The translations under genes were made by a program, and so were the position numbers. This document shows positions 39,996-48,373 of a DNA stretch of 64,000 nucleotides, piece by piece. The notes beneath the pieces are model-generated. The model ran no database searches. It was not told where the DNA came from and saw only the letters and a list, made by a program, of their open reading frames with translations. Each line of letters begins with the position of its first letter. Positions within the stretch are counted from its first letter, which is position 1. The DNA is taken from contig CAYZXT010000009.1 of NCBI GenBank assembly GCA_964482515.1, positions 27,261-91,260 on the forward strand, written 5' to 3'. This DNA comes from CAYZXT01 sp964482515 (GTDB lineage Bacteria; Elusimicrobiota; Elusimicrobia; FEN-1173).

Positions 39996-41390
39996 ATGCG
40001 TCCCTTTCGGATGAGAAGTCTGCTCGACAGCCTGTTGTTTCTGGGGATCGCCACCGCCCTCAATTACGCCTGGCTGATCAACAACCCCGCTTTCCGCGAT
40101 TGGCCCTGGCACCCGTACCTGATGATCATCGCCCTCATCGGTTTGTTCTACGGCTTCTGGGAAAGCCTCGCCTGTCTCTGCCTCTGCGCCCTGTTCTATA
40201 CCACGCAGTTGACGGTCCTGGGCATGCCTCTGGAGGCGATCTTCGCCGGCCAGGACGCCCGGAACCTTTTCGCTTTCCTTCTGGCTTCTCTTTTCTTCGG
40301 CGAAACGGGCGAGCTTTACAGACGGAACATCGAAATGTCCCGCGAACGCGCCCTCGCGGCCGAGGCCGCGAAGAACAAAACCGCCGACGAGAACCAAAGC
40401 CTTTGGGAAGTCAACCGCGAGCTGCAGGAGCGCGTGCGTTTCATGGAGTCCCACCTGACCACGCTGCGGGAGACGTCGGACCGGCTTCAGTCGCTTGACG
40501 AGCGGAATGTCCTGGACGGCGCGCTGGAATTCCTGATGAAGATGACCGGGGCCGAGGGCGTGTCCCTGTATCTGCTGGACGGGAAGAACAACGCTTTCTG
40601 GCGGCAGGCATCTATCGGCAAATCCCCTGAGCCGGCGAACCCGGTTTCCGTCCCCGCCGATGCGTTCCCGTTCAACCGGCTCATGCAGAAGCCGGCCGTC
40701 TATTCCGTGCGCGAAAAACCGGACCGCGCGGGCGGCGGGTCCGCATTGAGGTGGATGGCCGCCATGCCGCTGCTGCGGCGGGGCATGCCGGAAGGCGTCT
40801 TCTTCGTGGAGACCATGCCGCTCCTCCGTTTGACCGAGCAGCTTTTACAGGACATGGAAGCCGTTTCCGAGGTCGTCAACCGCTGCGTGGCCAACGCGCA
40901 GGTCTTCCAGGCTAAGACCGAGTCCGCCCCGGCGGGCGGCGTGCTTGTGTCCGGGGACCTGTTCCGCGATCTCGTCGATAAGGAACTGATGCGGACCCGC
41001 CGCCATAAATCCGCGGCCAGCCTTTTGAGTTTCCGGATCAACGGTTACGAAGGCCTGCGCGAAAGGATGGGCGAGGACGTGGCGCGCTTCATCCTCGACC
41101 GCGTCATTCAGATCGCCGGCAGGAACAAACGACAGACCGATGTGCTTTGCCACCTCGGCGCGGGACAATTTTCCATGCTCATGCCACACACATCGCCGGA
41201 CCAGATCCATCCCTTCATTTACCGGACGCGGGAAGAAACGGCCCAGCTCCCCCTGGACGGTTCATCCGAAGAGCGCGTCGGCCTTTCCTTCGGCGTCTAC
41301 GGCCTGGACGAAAAAACCAGCGACGCCGTGGACGTCATCCAGGGCGCGGAGCGCATGCTGAAGGAATCCTTCGAAGGCGGGAACAACTAG
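39996..41390 (+). CDS. pelD: PelD-like c-di-GMP receptor
   Basis: This 464-residue protein has about four N-terminal helices (residues 8-100: LLFLGIATALNYAWLI, YLMIIALIGLFYGF, LACLCLCALFYTTQL, LFAFLLASLFF), a coiled coil (105-175), a GAF domain (about 175-305) and a degenerate GGDEF domain. GAGQF (388-392) replaces GGDEF, so no cyclase activity is expected, but the inhibitory-site motif RQTD (379-382) is kept at the correct five-residue spacing. This is the PelD layout, in which RxxD binds c-di-GMP and switches on Pel synthesis. GGAGG precedes the ATG by six bases. It heads the pel operon. Confidence 0.88.
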   Translation: MRPFRMRSLLDSLLFLGIATALNYAWLINNPAFRDWPWHPYLMIIALIGLFYGFWESLACLCLCALFYTTQLTVLGMPLEAIFAGQDARNLFAFLLASLFFGETGELYRRNIEMSRERALAAEAAKNKTADENQSLWEVNRELQERVRFMESHLTTLRETSDRLQSLDERNVLDGALEFLMKMTGAEGVSLYLLDGKNNAFWRQASIGKSPEPANPVSVPADAFPFNRLMQKPAVYSVREKPDRAGGGSALRWMAAMPLLRRGMPEGVFFVETMPLLRLTEQLLQDMEAVSEVVNRCVANAQVFQAKTESAPAGGVLVSGDLFRDLVDKELMRTRRHKSAASLLSFRINGYEGLRERMGEDVARFILDRVIQIAGRNKRQTDVLCHLGAGQFSMLMPHTSPDQIHPFIYRTREETAQLPLDGSSEERVGLSFGVYGLDEKTSDAVDVIQGAERMLKESFEGGNN

Positions 41391-41405
41391 AAGGCCAATT
41401 CATCC

Positions 41406-42071
41406 ATGACGGCCCAAACCCCCACCCTTAAAACCCATAAAAAGATGGGATTGGACATCCTGCCCTACCGGATCCTCGTGCGGCACTGGAGCCCGAAAGA
41501 GCGCATGCGTTTGAACCAGGCGCTTTACGACAGCGGCCACGCCGAGGCGAGTCGGATCCTGCACGAATCCCTGGGCGCGCGGGAAGAGCCGGTCCGTCTG
41601 TTCGCGGCCCAGGCCCTGGAGTTCATCTCGACGCGGCGCTTCGCGGCCATCGAGTCCCTGCGCGCGGCGCTGCGCAAGACGCCGAACGACGCGTCCCTTC
41701 GCCTGGAGATCGCCGACCGGTTGAAAGAGTACGCGGAGGAAGGCGTTTTCGTGGATTCGATCCGCCACCATTTTTTCCGCGAAGCCGCGGAGCATTTGTC
41801 TTTGGCCCTGGCGAAATCGCCGGAGGCGCCGGCTTTCCTGTTCCGGCTCGGAGAGCTCCATTTCCTTTTGGGCGAGAACGCGGCGGCCGCGGAACCGCTG
41901 GAAAAAATCCTCCCCGACGCCGATGAATATCCCCGGGCCCGCTGGCTGTTGGCGGAGATCGCGTTTAAAGAGGGTCGGATCGATGCTGTCCGGGCCGAAT
42001 GCGCGCGGCTGTCCGGTTTCGCGATGCCGCCGGAGATCCATCGGGCGGTTCAGCATTGGAAGGCCCAATGA
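41406..42071 (+). CDS. pelE: PelE-like TPR protein
   Basis: This 221-residue helical-repeat protein has TPR-like pairs (SGHAEASRILHESLGAREEPVRLFAAQALEFISTRRFAAIESL, ALAKSPEAPAFLFRLGELHFLLGENAAAAEPLEKI). In known Pel systems PelE has helices plus TPRs and binds PelD and PelF; here the transmembrane part is absent. Position right after pelD and before the barrel gene supports PelE. An alternative is the periplasmic TPR part of PelB, but no signal peptide is seen. Confidence 0.7.
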   Translation: MTAQTPTLKTHKKMGLDILPYRILVRHWSPKERMRLNQALYDSGHAEASRILHESLGAREEPVRLFAAQALEFISTRRFAAIESLRAALRKTPNDASLRLEIADRLKEYAEEGVFVDSIRHHFFREAAEHLSLALAKSPEAPAFLFRLGELHFLLGENAAAAEPLEKILPDADEYPRARWLLAEIAFKEGRIDAVRAECARLSGFAMPPEIHRAVQHWKAQ

Positions 42072-43288
42072 GCGGCTCCTTCGCCCGCCAACGCCGCTGG
42101 ATCGGTTTTTCCGCGTTCTTCGCCGCGAGCCTGCTGCTTCCCTGGTCCCTGCGCACGCTTTTCTCCCAGCCGTCCGGTCCGCTCGCGGAGCGGCGGGAAT
42201 TCCCGCCCGAGCAACCCGTCTGGGGCGATCCTTCCGGCGACGCCGAATCCGTCCGCGCGCGAAATTTCGAAAACAATCTGGCCTGGGTCCGCGGCGGCAC
42301 GACCGAGGTCCCGTACGATGGGATCATCGGTCCGCCGGGCGATGGGGCGGAGGATGGATCCGCCGATGCGTCCGGGGCGGCGGACCCCGCCGTCGCGGAA
42401 GTCCTCTCCCCGGGGATATACGCCGCCTACATGCGATCCTGGGACAGCCTGGACATCGTCCGCCGGCGCGACGAGCTGGGGATCTATATTTATCCGTCTC
42501 CCCGGACGCGCCTGGAAGCTTACGTCAGCCGCCACCGTTTCACCGACGACGCCGACGCGATCGAAGGGCACGGCGGCGGGCTGCGGGCGGCGCAGATCGT
42601 CGGCGACCGCGTCTTCCTGGAAGAGGGGATCGGCGTCAACGGCTACGACGGGATCCGCCGGTCGGTCGAAGGGTACGCGCGGGCCGGCTATTCGCCGCGG
42701 GAAAACCTTTTCCTCAGTTTGGACGCGCGGGTGGAGGACGTGTGGGAGCGCCTGCCCAATATCCGCGACGGGCTCCGTTTGTGGAGCGTCTCTCCCTATC
42801 TGTATTTCTCCTTCCTGACGAACTATTGGGTTTCCGGCTATTGGTCCCTGGGGTATTTCAGCGACCACAACTTCCGCCAGGTGCTCGAGGGCGAGCTGGG
42901 GCGTTTCCTTTCGCGCAAGATCGGGCTCAGCGTTTCGGGCGGCGTGCAGACCTACCAGTTCCGCGAGCCGCGCGGCACCTATTGGACGCCGTCCTATTAC
43001 CAATATCTTTTCGGCCGCGTGCGCCTGTCGAAGAATTTCGAAAGCGACATCTGGGAACGCCGCGCGCGGGAGAACTTCCCTCGCCGGATCGGCTACCTGG
43101 CCGAGTACACCGCGGGCACGACCGAAAACCGCGACTTCGACCAGACCCTCCGCGGCGGCCTCTCCTTCCGCCTGTTCGACCGTTGGATCCTGCGGGCCGA
43201 GGCCTACCATCTGAACGCCAACGCGCGGTTCACGTCGGACAACTATTATGAGAACCGCATCGACGGGAGGATCGATTTTGAGTTTTAG
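42068..43288 (+). CDS. Pel outer-membrane barrel (PelB C-terminal-like)
   Basis: A 406-residue protein whose ATG overlaps the stop of pelE. A hydrophobic N-terminus (WIGFSAFFAASLLLPWSL) is followed by a low-complexity stretch (PPGDGAEDGSADASGAADP) and from about residue 130 by regular amphipathic strands with aromatic belts (NYWVSGYWSLGYFSDHNF, YYQYLFGRVRLSKNF), ending in RIDGRIDFEF. This fits a 16-strand export pore like the C-terminal half of PelB. The large periplasmic TPR scaffold of PelB is missing. Annotated by position and topology, not by clear family motifs. Confidence 0.7.
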   Translation: MSGSFARQRRWIGFSAFFAASLLLPWSLRTLFSQPSGPLAERREFPPEQPVWGDPSGDAESVRARNFENNLAWVRGGTTEVPYDGIIGPPGDGAEDGSADASGAADPAVAEVLSPGIYAAYMRSWDSLDIVRRRDELGIYIYPSPRTRLEAYVSRHRFTDDADAIEGHGGGLRAAQIVGDRVFLEEGIGVNGYDGIRRSVEGYARAGYSPRENLFLSLDARVEDVWERLPNIRDGLRLWSVSPYLYFSFLTNYWVSGYWSLGYFSDHNFRQVLEGELGRFLSRKIGLSVSGGVQTYQFREPRGTYWTPSYYQYLFGRVRLSKNFESDIWERRARENFPRRIGYLAEYTAGTTENRDFDQTLRGGLSFRLFDRWILRAEAYHLNANARFTSDNYYENRIDGRIDFEF

Positions 43289-43320
43289 AAATCAGGGACT
43301 AAGAGAATTTTATCCGCTCC

Positions 43321-43361
43321 TGCTCCCTCTCCCTGGAGGGGAGAGGGTCGGGGTGAGGGGA
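43321..43361. repeat. REP-like hairpin at the start of the PelA-like gene
   Basis: CCCTCTCCC and GGGAGAGGG arms flank a five-base loop, followed by TCGGGGTGAGGGG. This is a widespread CCCTCTCCC/GGGTGAGGG type repeat found in many genomes. Here it supplies both the ribosome site (GGAGAGGG) and the GTG start at 43353. Confidence 0.6.
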
Positions 43362-45521
43362 GTCTTACGGGCGGTCCTTGGTATCGTATTGCTTGTCTCA
43401 TTCTTAACCGCACGTGTCGACGCTTTTCCCTCCTCCCCCGACGGATGGCAGGAGATCAAGCGCCGCGTGCTCGTCCTCTACAAAAGCTCCGAAGGCGATC
43501 GTCCGGACTTCAACCGCGCCGCCGGATTGCTGGAGCAGCCCCTCGACAGCCTGGGCCTCGTGGCGGATTATTACGATATCGACGCCGGGTTCCCGTCGGA
43601 GGAAGCGATGTCGCCCTACCGCGGCGTGGTGACCTTCTTCAACGGTCCGTCGATGAAAAATCCGGAAGCCTACGCGGACTGGTTCGCCGGGCAGGTCCGC
43701 GCCGGCCGGCGCATGGTCGTCTTCGGCGATTACGGCGCGTTCACGGACCGCGGGACGGACCGCTTCATCGCGCACAAGGACGTCAACCGGGCCTTCGGCG
43801 CCCTCGGGCTGGAGTATGACGGCTTCTGGGAAGAGCGGACGGGGAACCTCGTGCTGCGGAGCGTCGACAACGAATTCATGGCCTTCGAAGAGCCCGTCCA
43901 CGAGAAGGAGCTGAACGAATACATCCTGGTCCGTTCCCGGAACCCGGCCAACCGCGTTTTTCTCTCGGTCGCCCGCGCCGACATGGACGACAGCGACAGC
44001 GCCTTGGCCGTGGCCACGCCCTGGGGCGGTTATGCCTTTTCGCCGCTCATGCTTTATGACTACCGTCAGGGCGACGTCGCCAAGCAGCGCTGGCATCTGG
44101 ACCCCTACAAATTCCTCGCGGAAGCGCTCGGCCTCGGGGACGAGCCGCGGATGGACGCGGCGAGCCTGAACGGCCGCCGGCTGTGGATGGCGCAGGCGGA
44201 CGGGGACGGGTTCACGACCTCCGCGCCGGCCAACCGGTTGGCGTCGGAGAACATTCTGGCGGTCCTGAAAAAATATTCGCTGCCCGTCACGGCTTCCGTC
44301 ATCACGGGCGAGCTGGAGGACAATCCCAGGGCCAGGGACGTGGCCCGCGCCGTGTTCGCGCTGCCGAACGCGGAACCGGCGAGCCATTCCGAGACGCACC
44401 CCGTGGATTGGCTGGCCGAGGGCGTCGATCTGAAAAAGGAAATCACGGGTTCCGTCGAAAAGATCGAGACGGACCTTTTGCCAGAGGAGAAAGAAGTCCG
44501 CGTCTTCGCTTGGACCGGCTGGTGTAATCCGGGGATTGAAGCCATGAAAACGGCCCAGGCCGCGGGTCTGGTCACCATGAACGGCCTGCAAACCACCAAC
44601 GGGTTCGTGAACCGCTTCGACGCGCTTTATCCGTCCCGCACCTACCTTTCCCCGCTCGTCCGCCGGGTGGGGGATTTCATTCAGTTGAACCACCGCGCCG
44701 TGAATGATTACGACCTTGCACGGGAATGGAAGAGCCCGGGCGAATACCGGCACATCATCGAGACTTTCCAGGGGACCGTCCGCAACCCGGAGATCCCCGT
44801 CCACGTTTATTTCCACTGGTACAGCGGGGCCGACGTCGCGTCGCTCGCCGCCTTGGACCGGGTATTCCGCTGGAGCGCTTCCCAGGAGATCAGCCCCGTC
44901 TTCGTCTCGGACTATGCCGACATCGTGACGGACTTCCGTGGCGCGCGGATTTGGCGTTCCGGCCCGGGGCGGTTCATCGTCCGCAACAACGGCCATTGCC
45001 GCACCGTGGTGTTTTCATCCACGACCTCCGCTGTCGACATGGAACGGTCCAGAGGCGTCCTGGGTTATGCGCCGCGCTTCGGCCAGCTGTATGTTTTCCT
45101 GGACGAAGGCCGCGAGCATGAGATCGTTCTGACGGAAGAGGAAACGTCCGCTCCGCGCGTGGTATCGGCCTCGGGCTGGCTGGAGAATTGGAAAGTCGAC
45201 GGCAGCCGTTATTCTTTCGACATGAGGGCCTACGGTCCGGCGACCGTGACGCTTGCAGGCTTGAACGGTTATTATACGGTGAGCGTCCGTCCCGAAAAGC
45301 GGGCCAAGTCCGTTTCCTATCAAAGGTTCACGCGTAAGACGGAGGACGGCCTTCTCGTTTTGGAATTTTCCGCCGCCGGGCTTTCGCACATGACGGTGGA
45401 ACCGACGGGCGCCGTTTATGCCATGGCGCAGGTGGCGAGCGTCCCCCTGGTGGCGGGGTTCACGTCGATCTACGCGTTTTGGTTTTTATGGCTGGCGAAG
45501 AAACGGCGGAGGGGCCTGTGA
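43353..45521 (+). CDS. PelA-like polysaccharide deacetylase
   Basis: This 722-residue protein starts from GTG 43353, which gives a clean signal peptide (RAVLGIVLLVSFLTARVDAF); a longer frame to 43248 would fold in the REP-like repeat and overlap the barrel gene. Residues about 25-290 resemble the reductase-like/ThuA-like N-domain of PelA (RVLVLYKSSEGDRPDF, FFNGPSMKNPEAYADWF). The deacetylase core follows (MAQADGDGF with the metal Asp, HSETHPVDW with two His, and HVYFHWYSGAD). A beta-sandwich and a C-terminal helix (VPLVAGFTSIYAFWFLWL) end it. It should deacetylate the GalNAc polymer. The PelA hydrolase domain is absent here and encoded by a separate gene at 48354. Confidence 0.8.
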   Translation: MRGVLRAVLGIVLLVSFLTARVDAFPSSPDGWQEIKRRVLVLYKSSEGDRPDFNRAAGLLEQPLDSLGLVADYYDIDAGFPSEEAMSPYRGVVTFFNGPSMKNPEAYADWFAGQVRAGRRMVVFGDYGAFTDRGTDRFIAHKDVNRAFGALGLEYDGFWEERTGNLVLRSVDNEFMAFEEPVHEKELNEYILVRSRNPANRVFLSVARADMDDSDSALAVATPWGGYAFSPLMLYDYRQGDVAKQRWHLDPYKFLAEALGLGDEPRMDAASLNGRRLWMAQADGDGFTTSAPANRLASENILAVLKKYSLPVTASVITGELEDNPRARDVARAVFALPNAEPASHSETHPVDWLAEGVDLKKEITGSVEKIETDLLPEEKEVRVFAWTGWCNPGIEAMKTAQAAGLVTMNGLQTTNGFVNRFDALYPSRTYLSPLVRRVGDFIQLNHRAVNDYDLAREWKSPGEYRHIIETFQGTVRNPEIPVHVYFHWYSGADVASLAALDRVFRWSASQEISPVFVSDYADIVTDFRGARIWRSGPGRFIVRNNGHCRTVVFSSTTSAVDMERSRGVLGYAPRFGQLYVFLDEGREHEIVLTEEETSAPRVVSASGWLENWKVDGSRYSFDMRAYGPATVTLAGLNGYYTVSVRPEKRAKSVSYQRFTRKTEDGLLVLEFSAAGLSHMTVEPTGAVYAMAQVASVPLVAGFTSIYAFWFLWLAKKRRRGL

Positions 45522-46933
45522 GGAAAAAGATTTGCTTGATCCTGGAGGGGACCTATCCCTACGTGCGCGGCGGCGTGGGCATGTGGGCCCACGACCTGAT
45601 CCGCCGCTCGCCGCAGCATGACTTCACGGTCGTGGCCGTGACGGATTCGCCCAAGGGTCCGCGGGATGTCCTCTACGAGCTTCCGCCCTACGTGCTTGAC
45701 GTCGTCACAGTGAACCTGAACAAAAAGCTGCCTTCGACCTTGACGGCGACGGCCGCCCCGCGCACTTCCGACAGCGGGCGCTTGGCCCTCGGCATCGTGG
45801 AGACGCTCAAGGAAATGGAAGCGGGCGATTTCAGCGGGCTGGAACGCCTCGTCCAGGAGTGCGACCGGACGACCTTCGCGTTCGCGGACCTCCTTTTCAA
45901 CGAAGCGCTCTGGAAGCAATTCGTCGGATACGCTTCACGGCTGGACGGGGAAAACCCCTTCGCGGGATTGTTCTGGACCTGGCAGGTCCTCTTCGAGACC
46001 ACGGCGCGGCTGCTGCGCGCGCCCATTCCGGAGGCGGACGTCTACCACAGTGCGTCGACGGGCTACGCGGGGCTGCTCGCCTGCCTGGCGAAGGTCCGGA
46101 CCGGCAAGCCCTTCGTCCTTTCCGAGCACGGGCTCTATCTCCAGGAGCGCCAGATGGAACTGGCTTTCCACGGCGTCCTGCGCGGCGCCCAACGGGAGTT
46201 CGTCGAAGGATTTTTCTCCGGCGTGAGCCGCTGGTGCTACGGGCTGGCGGACGAGATCACCTCGCTCTGCGGACCGATCCGCGAGCACCAGATTTCCCTC
46301 GGCGCGGCCCCCGCGAAGACGTTCATCGTCCCCAACGGGATCAACGTGCAGCGCTTCGCTTCCCTGCCGCGCGTCGCGCACGAAGGTTTCCACATCGGCT
46401 TGGTGGGCCGGGTGGCGCCGGTGAAGGACGTGAAGCTGCTCATCTTCGCGGCCAAGGAGCTTTTGTCGCGGATCCCGGAGCTGCGCGTTTCCATCGCGGG
46501 CCCCTCCGCGGACCCCGGCTATTTCCGCGAATGCCAGGAACTGGTTGCGCGGCTCGGCTTGGAGCGCGTGGTGCGCTTCCTGGGTTTCGTCGACGCGGCG
46601 CGGCTCTATCCGGAGCTGGACATGCTGGTGCTCTGCAGCCTGAAGGAAGTGCAGCCCCTGGCCGTTTTGGAAGCCATGGCCGCGCGCATCCCGGTGGTGG
46701 CGACCCAGAGCGGCGGCATTCCGGAGATCCTGGGCGGCATCGGCGCGCTCGTGCCGCCCCGGAACCTGGACGCGCTGGTGAAAACCATCCGGCGCGTGTA
46801 CGAGGACAAGGCGATGCGCGAGGTGATGGTGCGCCTGGGCTTCGAGCGGGTCTCCTCGACCTACGCGCACGAAAAAAGTTTGGACCAGTTCCACCGTTTC
46901 TACGCGGCGACGGAACCCGTGGTCCGGGGATAA
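45518..46933 (+). CDS. pelF: PelF glycosyltransferase
   Basis: This 471-residue GT4-family enzyme starts at GTG 45518, overlapping the stop of the PelA-like gene and behind GGAGGGG. MRKKICLILEGTYPYVRGGVGMWAHDLI is the PelF signature N-terminus. Other motifs include DVYHSASTGYAGLLA, FVLSEHGLYLQERQMEL, IGLVGRVAPVKDVKLLIFAA and the donor-binding end VLCSLKEVQPLAVLEAMAARIPVVATQSGGIPEIL. It uses UDP-GalNAc/GlcNAc to build the Pel chain in the cytoplasm and works with PelG. Confidence 0.95.
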   Translation: MRKKICLILEGTYPYVRGGVGMWAHDLIRRSPQHDFTVVAVTDSPKGPRDVLYELPPYVLDVVTVNLNKKLPSTLTATAAPRTSDSGRLALGIVETLKEMEAGDFSGLERLVQECDRTTFAFADLLFNEALWKQFVGYASRLDGENPFAGLFWTWQVLFETTARLLRAPIPEADVYHSASTGYAGLLACLAKVRTGKPFVLSEHGLYLQERQMELAFHGVLRGAQREFVEGFFSGVSRWCYGLADEITSLCGPIREHQISLGAAPAKTFIVPNGINVQRFASLPRVAHEGFHIGLVGRVAPVKDVKLLIFAAKELLSRIPELRVSIAGPSADPGYFRECQELVARLGLERVVRFLGFVDAARLYPELDMLVLCSLKEVQPLAVLEAMAARIPVVATQSGGIPEILGGIGALVPPRNLDALVKTIRRVYEDKAMREVMVRLGFERVSSTYAHEKSLDQFHRFYAATEPVVRG

Positions 46934-46942
46934 GGGGACACC

Positions 46943-48373
46943 ATGGCGGGCGTCGGCATCGAACTGCAGGCATCGTTCCTGAAGCGGCGGAGTTATCTCC
47001 GACTCCTGAAAATTTTCGGCTACGCCACCTCTCTGGCCGGCGGGCCGTGGCTGGTGGCCAGCATCACGGTGGCGCTGCTCTGCGTCTTCGGGATCAAGCA
47101 ATATTCCTGGCATGAGATGACGCTCTTCGCCGTGGTCGTGATGTACGCCTTCGCGGGCTCGGTCCTCTTCGTCAGTCCCTTCGCCCTTTCCTTCGGGCGC
47201 TACCTGGCGGACCAGACCTTCGTCGGGCGGCTGAACCAGCGGCGGATGTTCCTGCTGCTCGAGGCCGTGATCGTGCCGCTCGCGGCGGTGACGGGGTACT
47301 TCGCGGCGCGGCATTTCCTGCCGGACAGCGTGGTCCACGCCAGCGCTTACCGCCTCCTGGCCGCGGCGCTCTTCACGTTTCTCGCGGGGCTTTGGCCGGT
47401 GATGACCTACCTTGATTTCCGGCGTCGGCTGTCGCATCCGATGATCGCCTTCGTGGCCGGATCGCTTGCCGCCCTGGCGAGCTCCTGGTGGTTCCGGCGA
47501 TACCTCGACTCCACCGGCTACATGGCCGGGTTCACGTTGGGCATGGGCCTGATCTACGCCGCGCTTTTCTTTTCCGCGCTTCACCGCCCGGTGGGAGCCG
47601 CCCGCGATCTGAAAGCCGAAAAACCTTATCTCGAGGCGGCGCGGCCCAAGTTCGCGGCCCTGATCCTCATCGGCGTCTTCTACAACCTCGGCATCTGGAT
47701 GGATAAGTTCGTGATCTGGTCCACGCGCGGGACCGTCGTGTGGCCCGAGAGCCCGCTGCGCGTCCTGCACGTCTACGACATCGCCACCTTCATGGCCTAC
47801 CTGCTCCTGATCCCGGGCATCGCCTATTTCCTCCTGGTGGTGGAATCTTCCTTCTACGAAAAATTCCGCGAATACCTCGCCGGCCTGGAGAGCGATCCCT
47901 ATCATGAGGTCGAGGAAAAGCGGGCCGGCCTGGTGCGCGGCTTGTTCCGCCAGGCGGCGTACCTCGCCGAACTGCAGGCCATCCTAACGGTGATCGCGTT
48001 TTTCATCGGGCCCGCGCTCTTCCGCACGCTCGGATTACCCGCGGAGGGCGTCCCGATCTACCGCGTGCTCATCTGGGCCGCGTCGTTCCAGGTGATGTTG
48101 TGGATGGGGATCCTCCTGTTGCTTTATTTCGAGTTCCGGCGCGAGGCGTTGCTCGCGGCGGTCGGTTTTTGTTTCGCCAACACCGTTTTGACATATGCCA
48201 GTCTGAATTCTCCCGGCTGGGTTTTAGGCTGGGGGTACGCGTTGTCTGCGCTGGCCGCCGGCGTCTTCAGCCTATGGGCGCTGCACGTACGTCTTAAGGA
48301 CCTCCACCGGCATATTTTCCGGCTGCACTTCGTGGAGCCCCCGCCGGTCCTCGATGAGAGCGCGCAAGGCTAA
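46943..48373 (+). CDS. pelG: PelG Wzx-like membrane transporter
   Basis: This 476-residue protein has about 12 transmembrane helices and the PelG N-terminus MAGVGIELQ followed by LKIFGYATSLAGGPWLVASITVAL. FYNLGIWMDKFVIW and VVESSFYEKFREYL are typical of the family. It moves the Pel polymer across the inner membrane together with PelF and PelD. It overlaps the GH114 gene by 20 bp. Confidence 0.95.
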   Translation: MAGVGIELQASFLKRRSYLRLLKIFGYATSLAGGPWLVASITVALLCVFGIKQYSWHEMTLFAVVVMYAFAGSVLFVSPFALSFGRYLADQTFVGRLNQRRMFLLLEAVIVPLAAVTGYFAARHFLPDSVVHASAYRLLAAALFTFLAGLWPVMTYLDFRRRLSHPMIAFVAGSLAALASSWWFRRYLDSTGYMAGFTLGMGLIYAALFFSALHRPVGAARDLKAEKPYLEAARPKFAALILIGVFYNLGIWMDKFVIWSTRGTVVWPESPLRVLHVYDIATFMAYLLLIPGIAYFLLVVESSFYEKFREYLAGLESDPYHEVEEKRAGLVRGLFRQAAYLAELQAILTVIAFFIGPALFRTLGLPAEGVPIYRVLIWAASFQVMLWMGILLLLYFEFRREALLAAVGFCFANTVLTYASLNSPGWVLGWGYALSALAAGVFSLWALHVRLKDLHRHIFRLHFVEPPPVLDESAQG

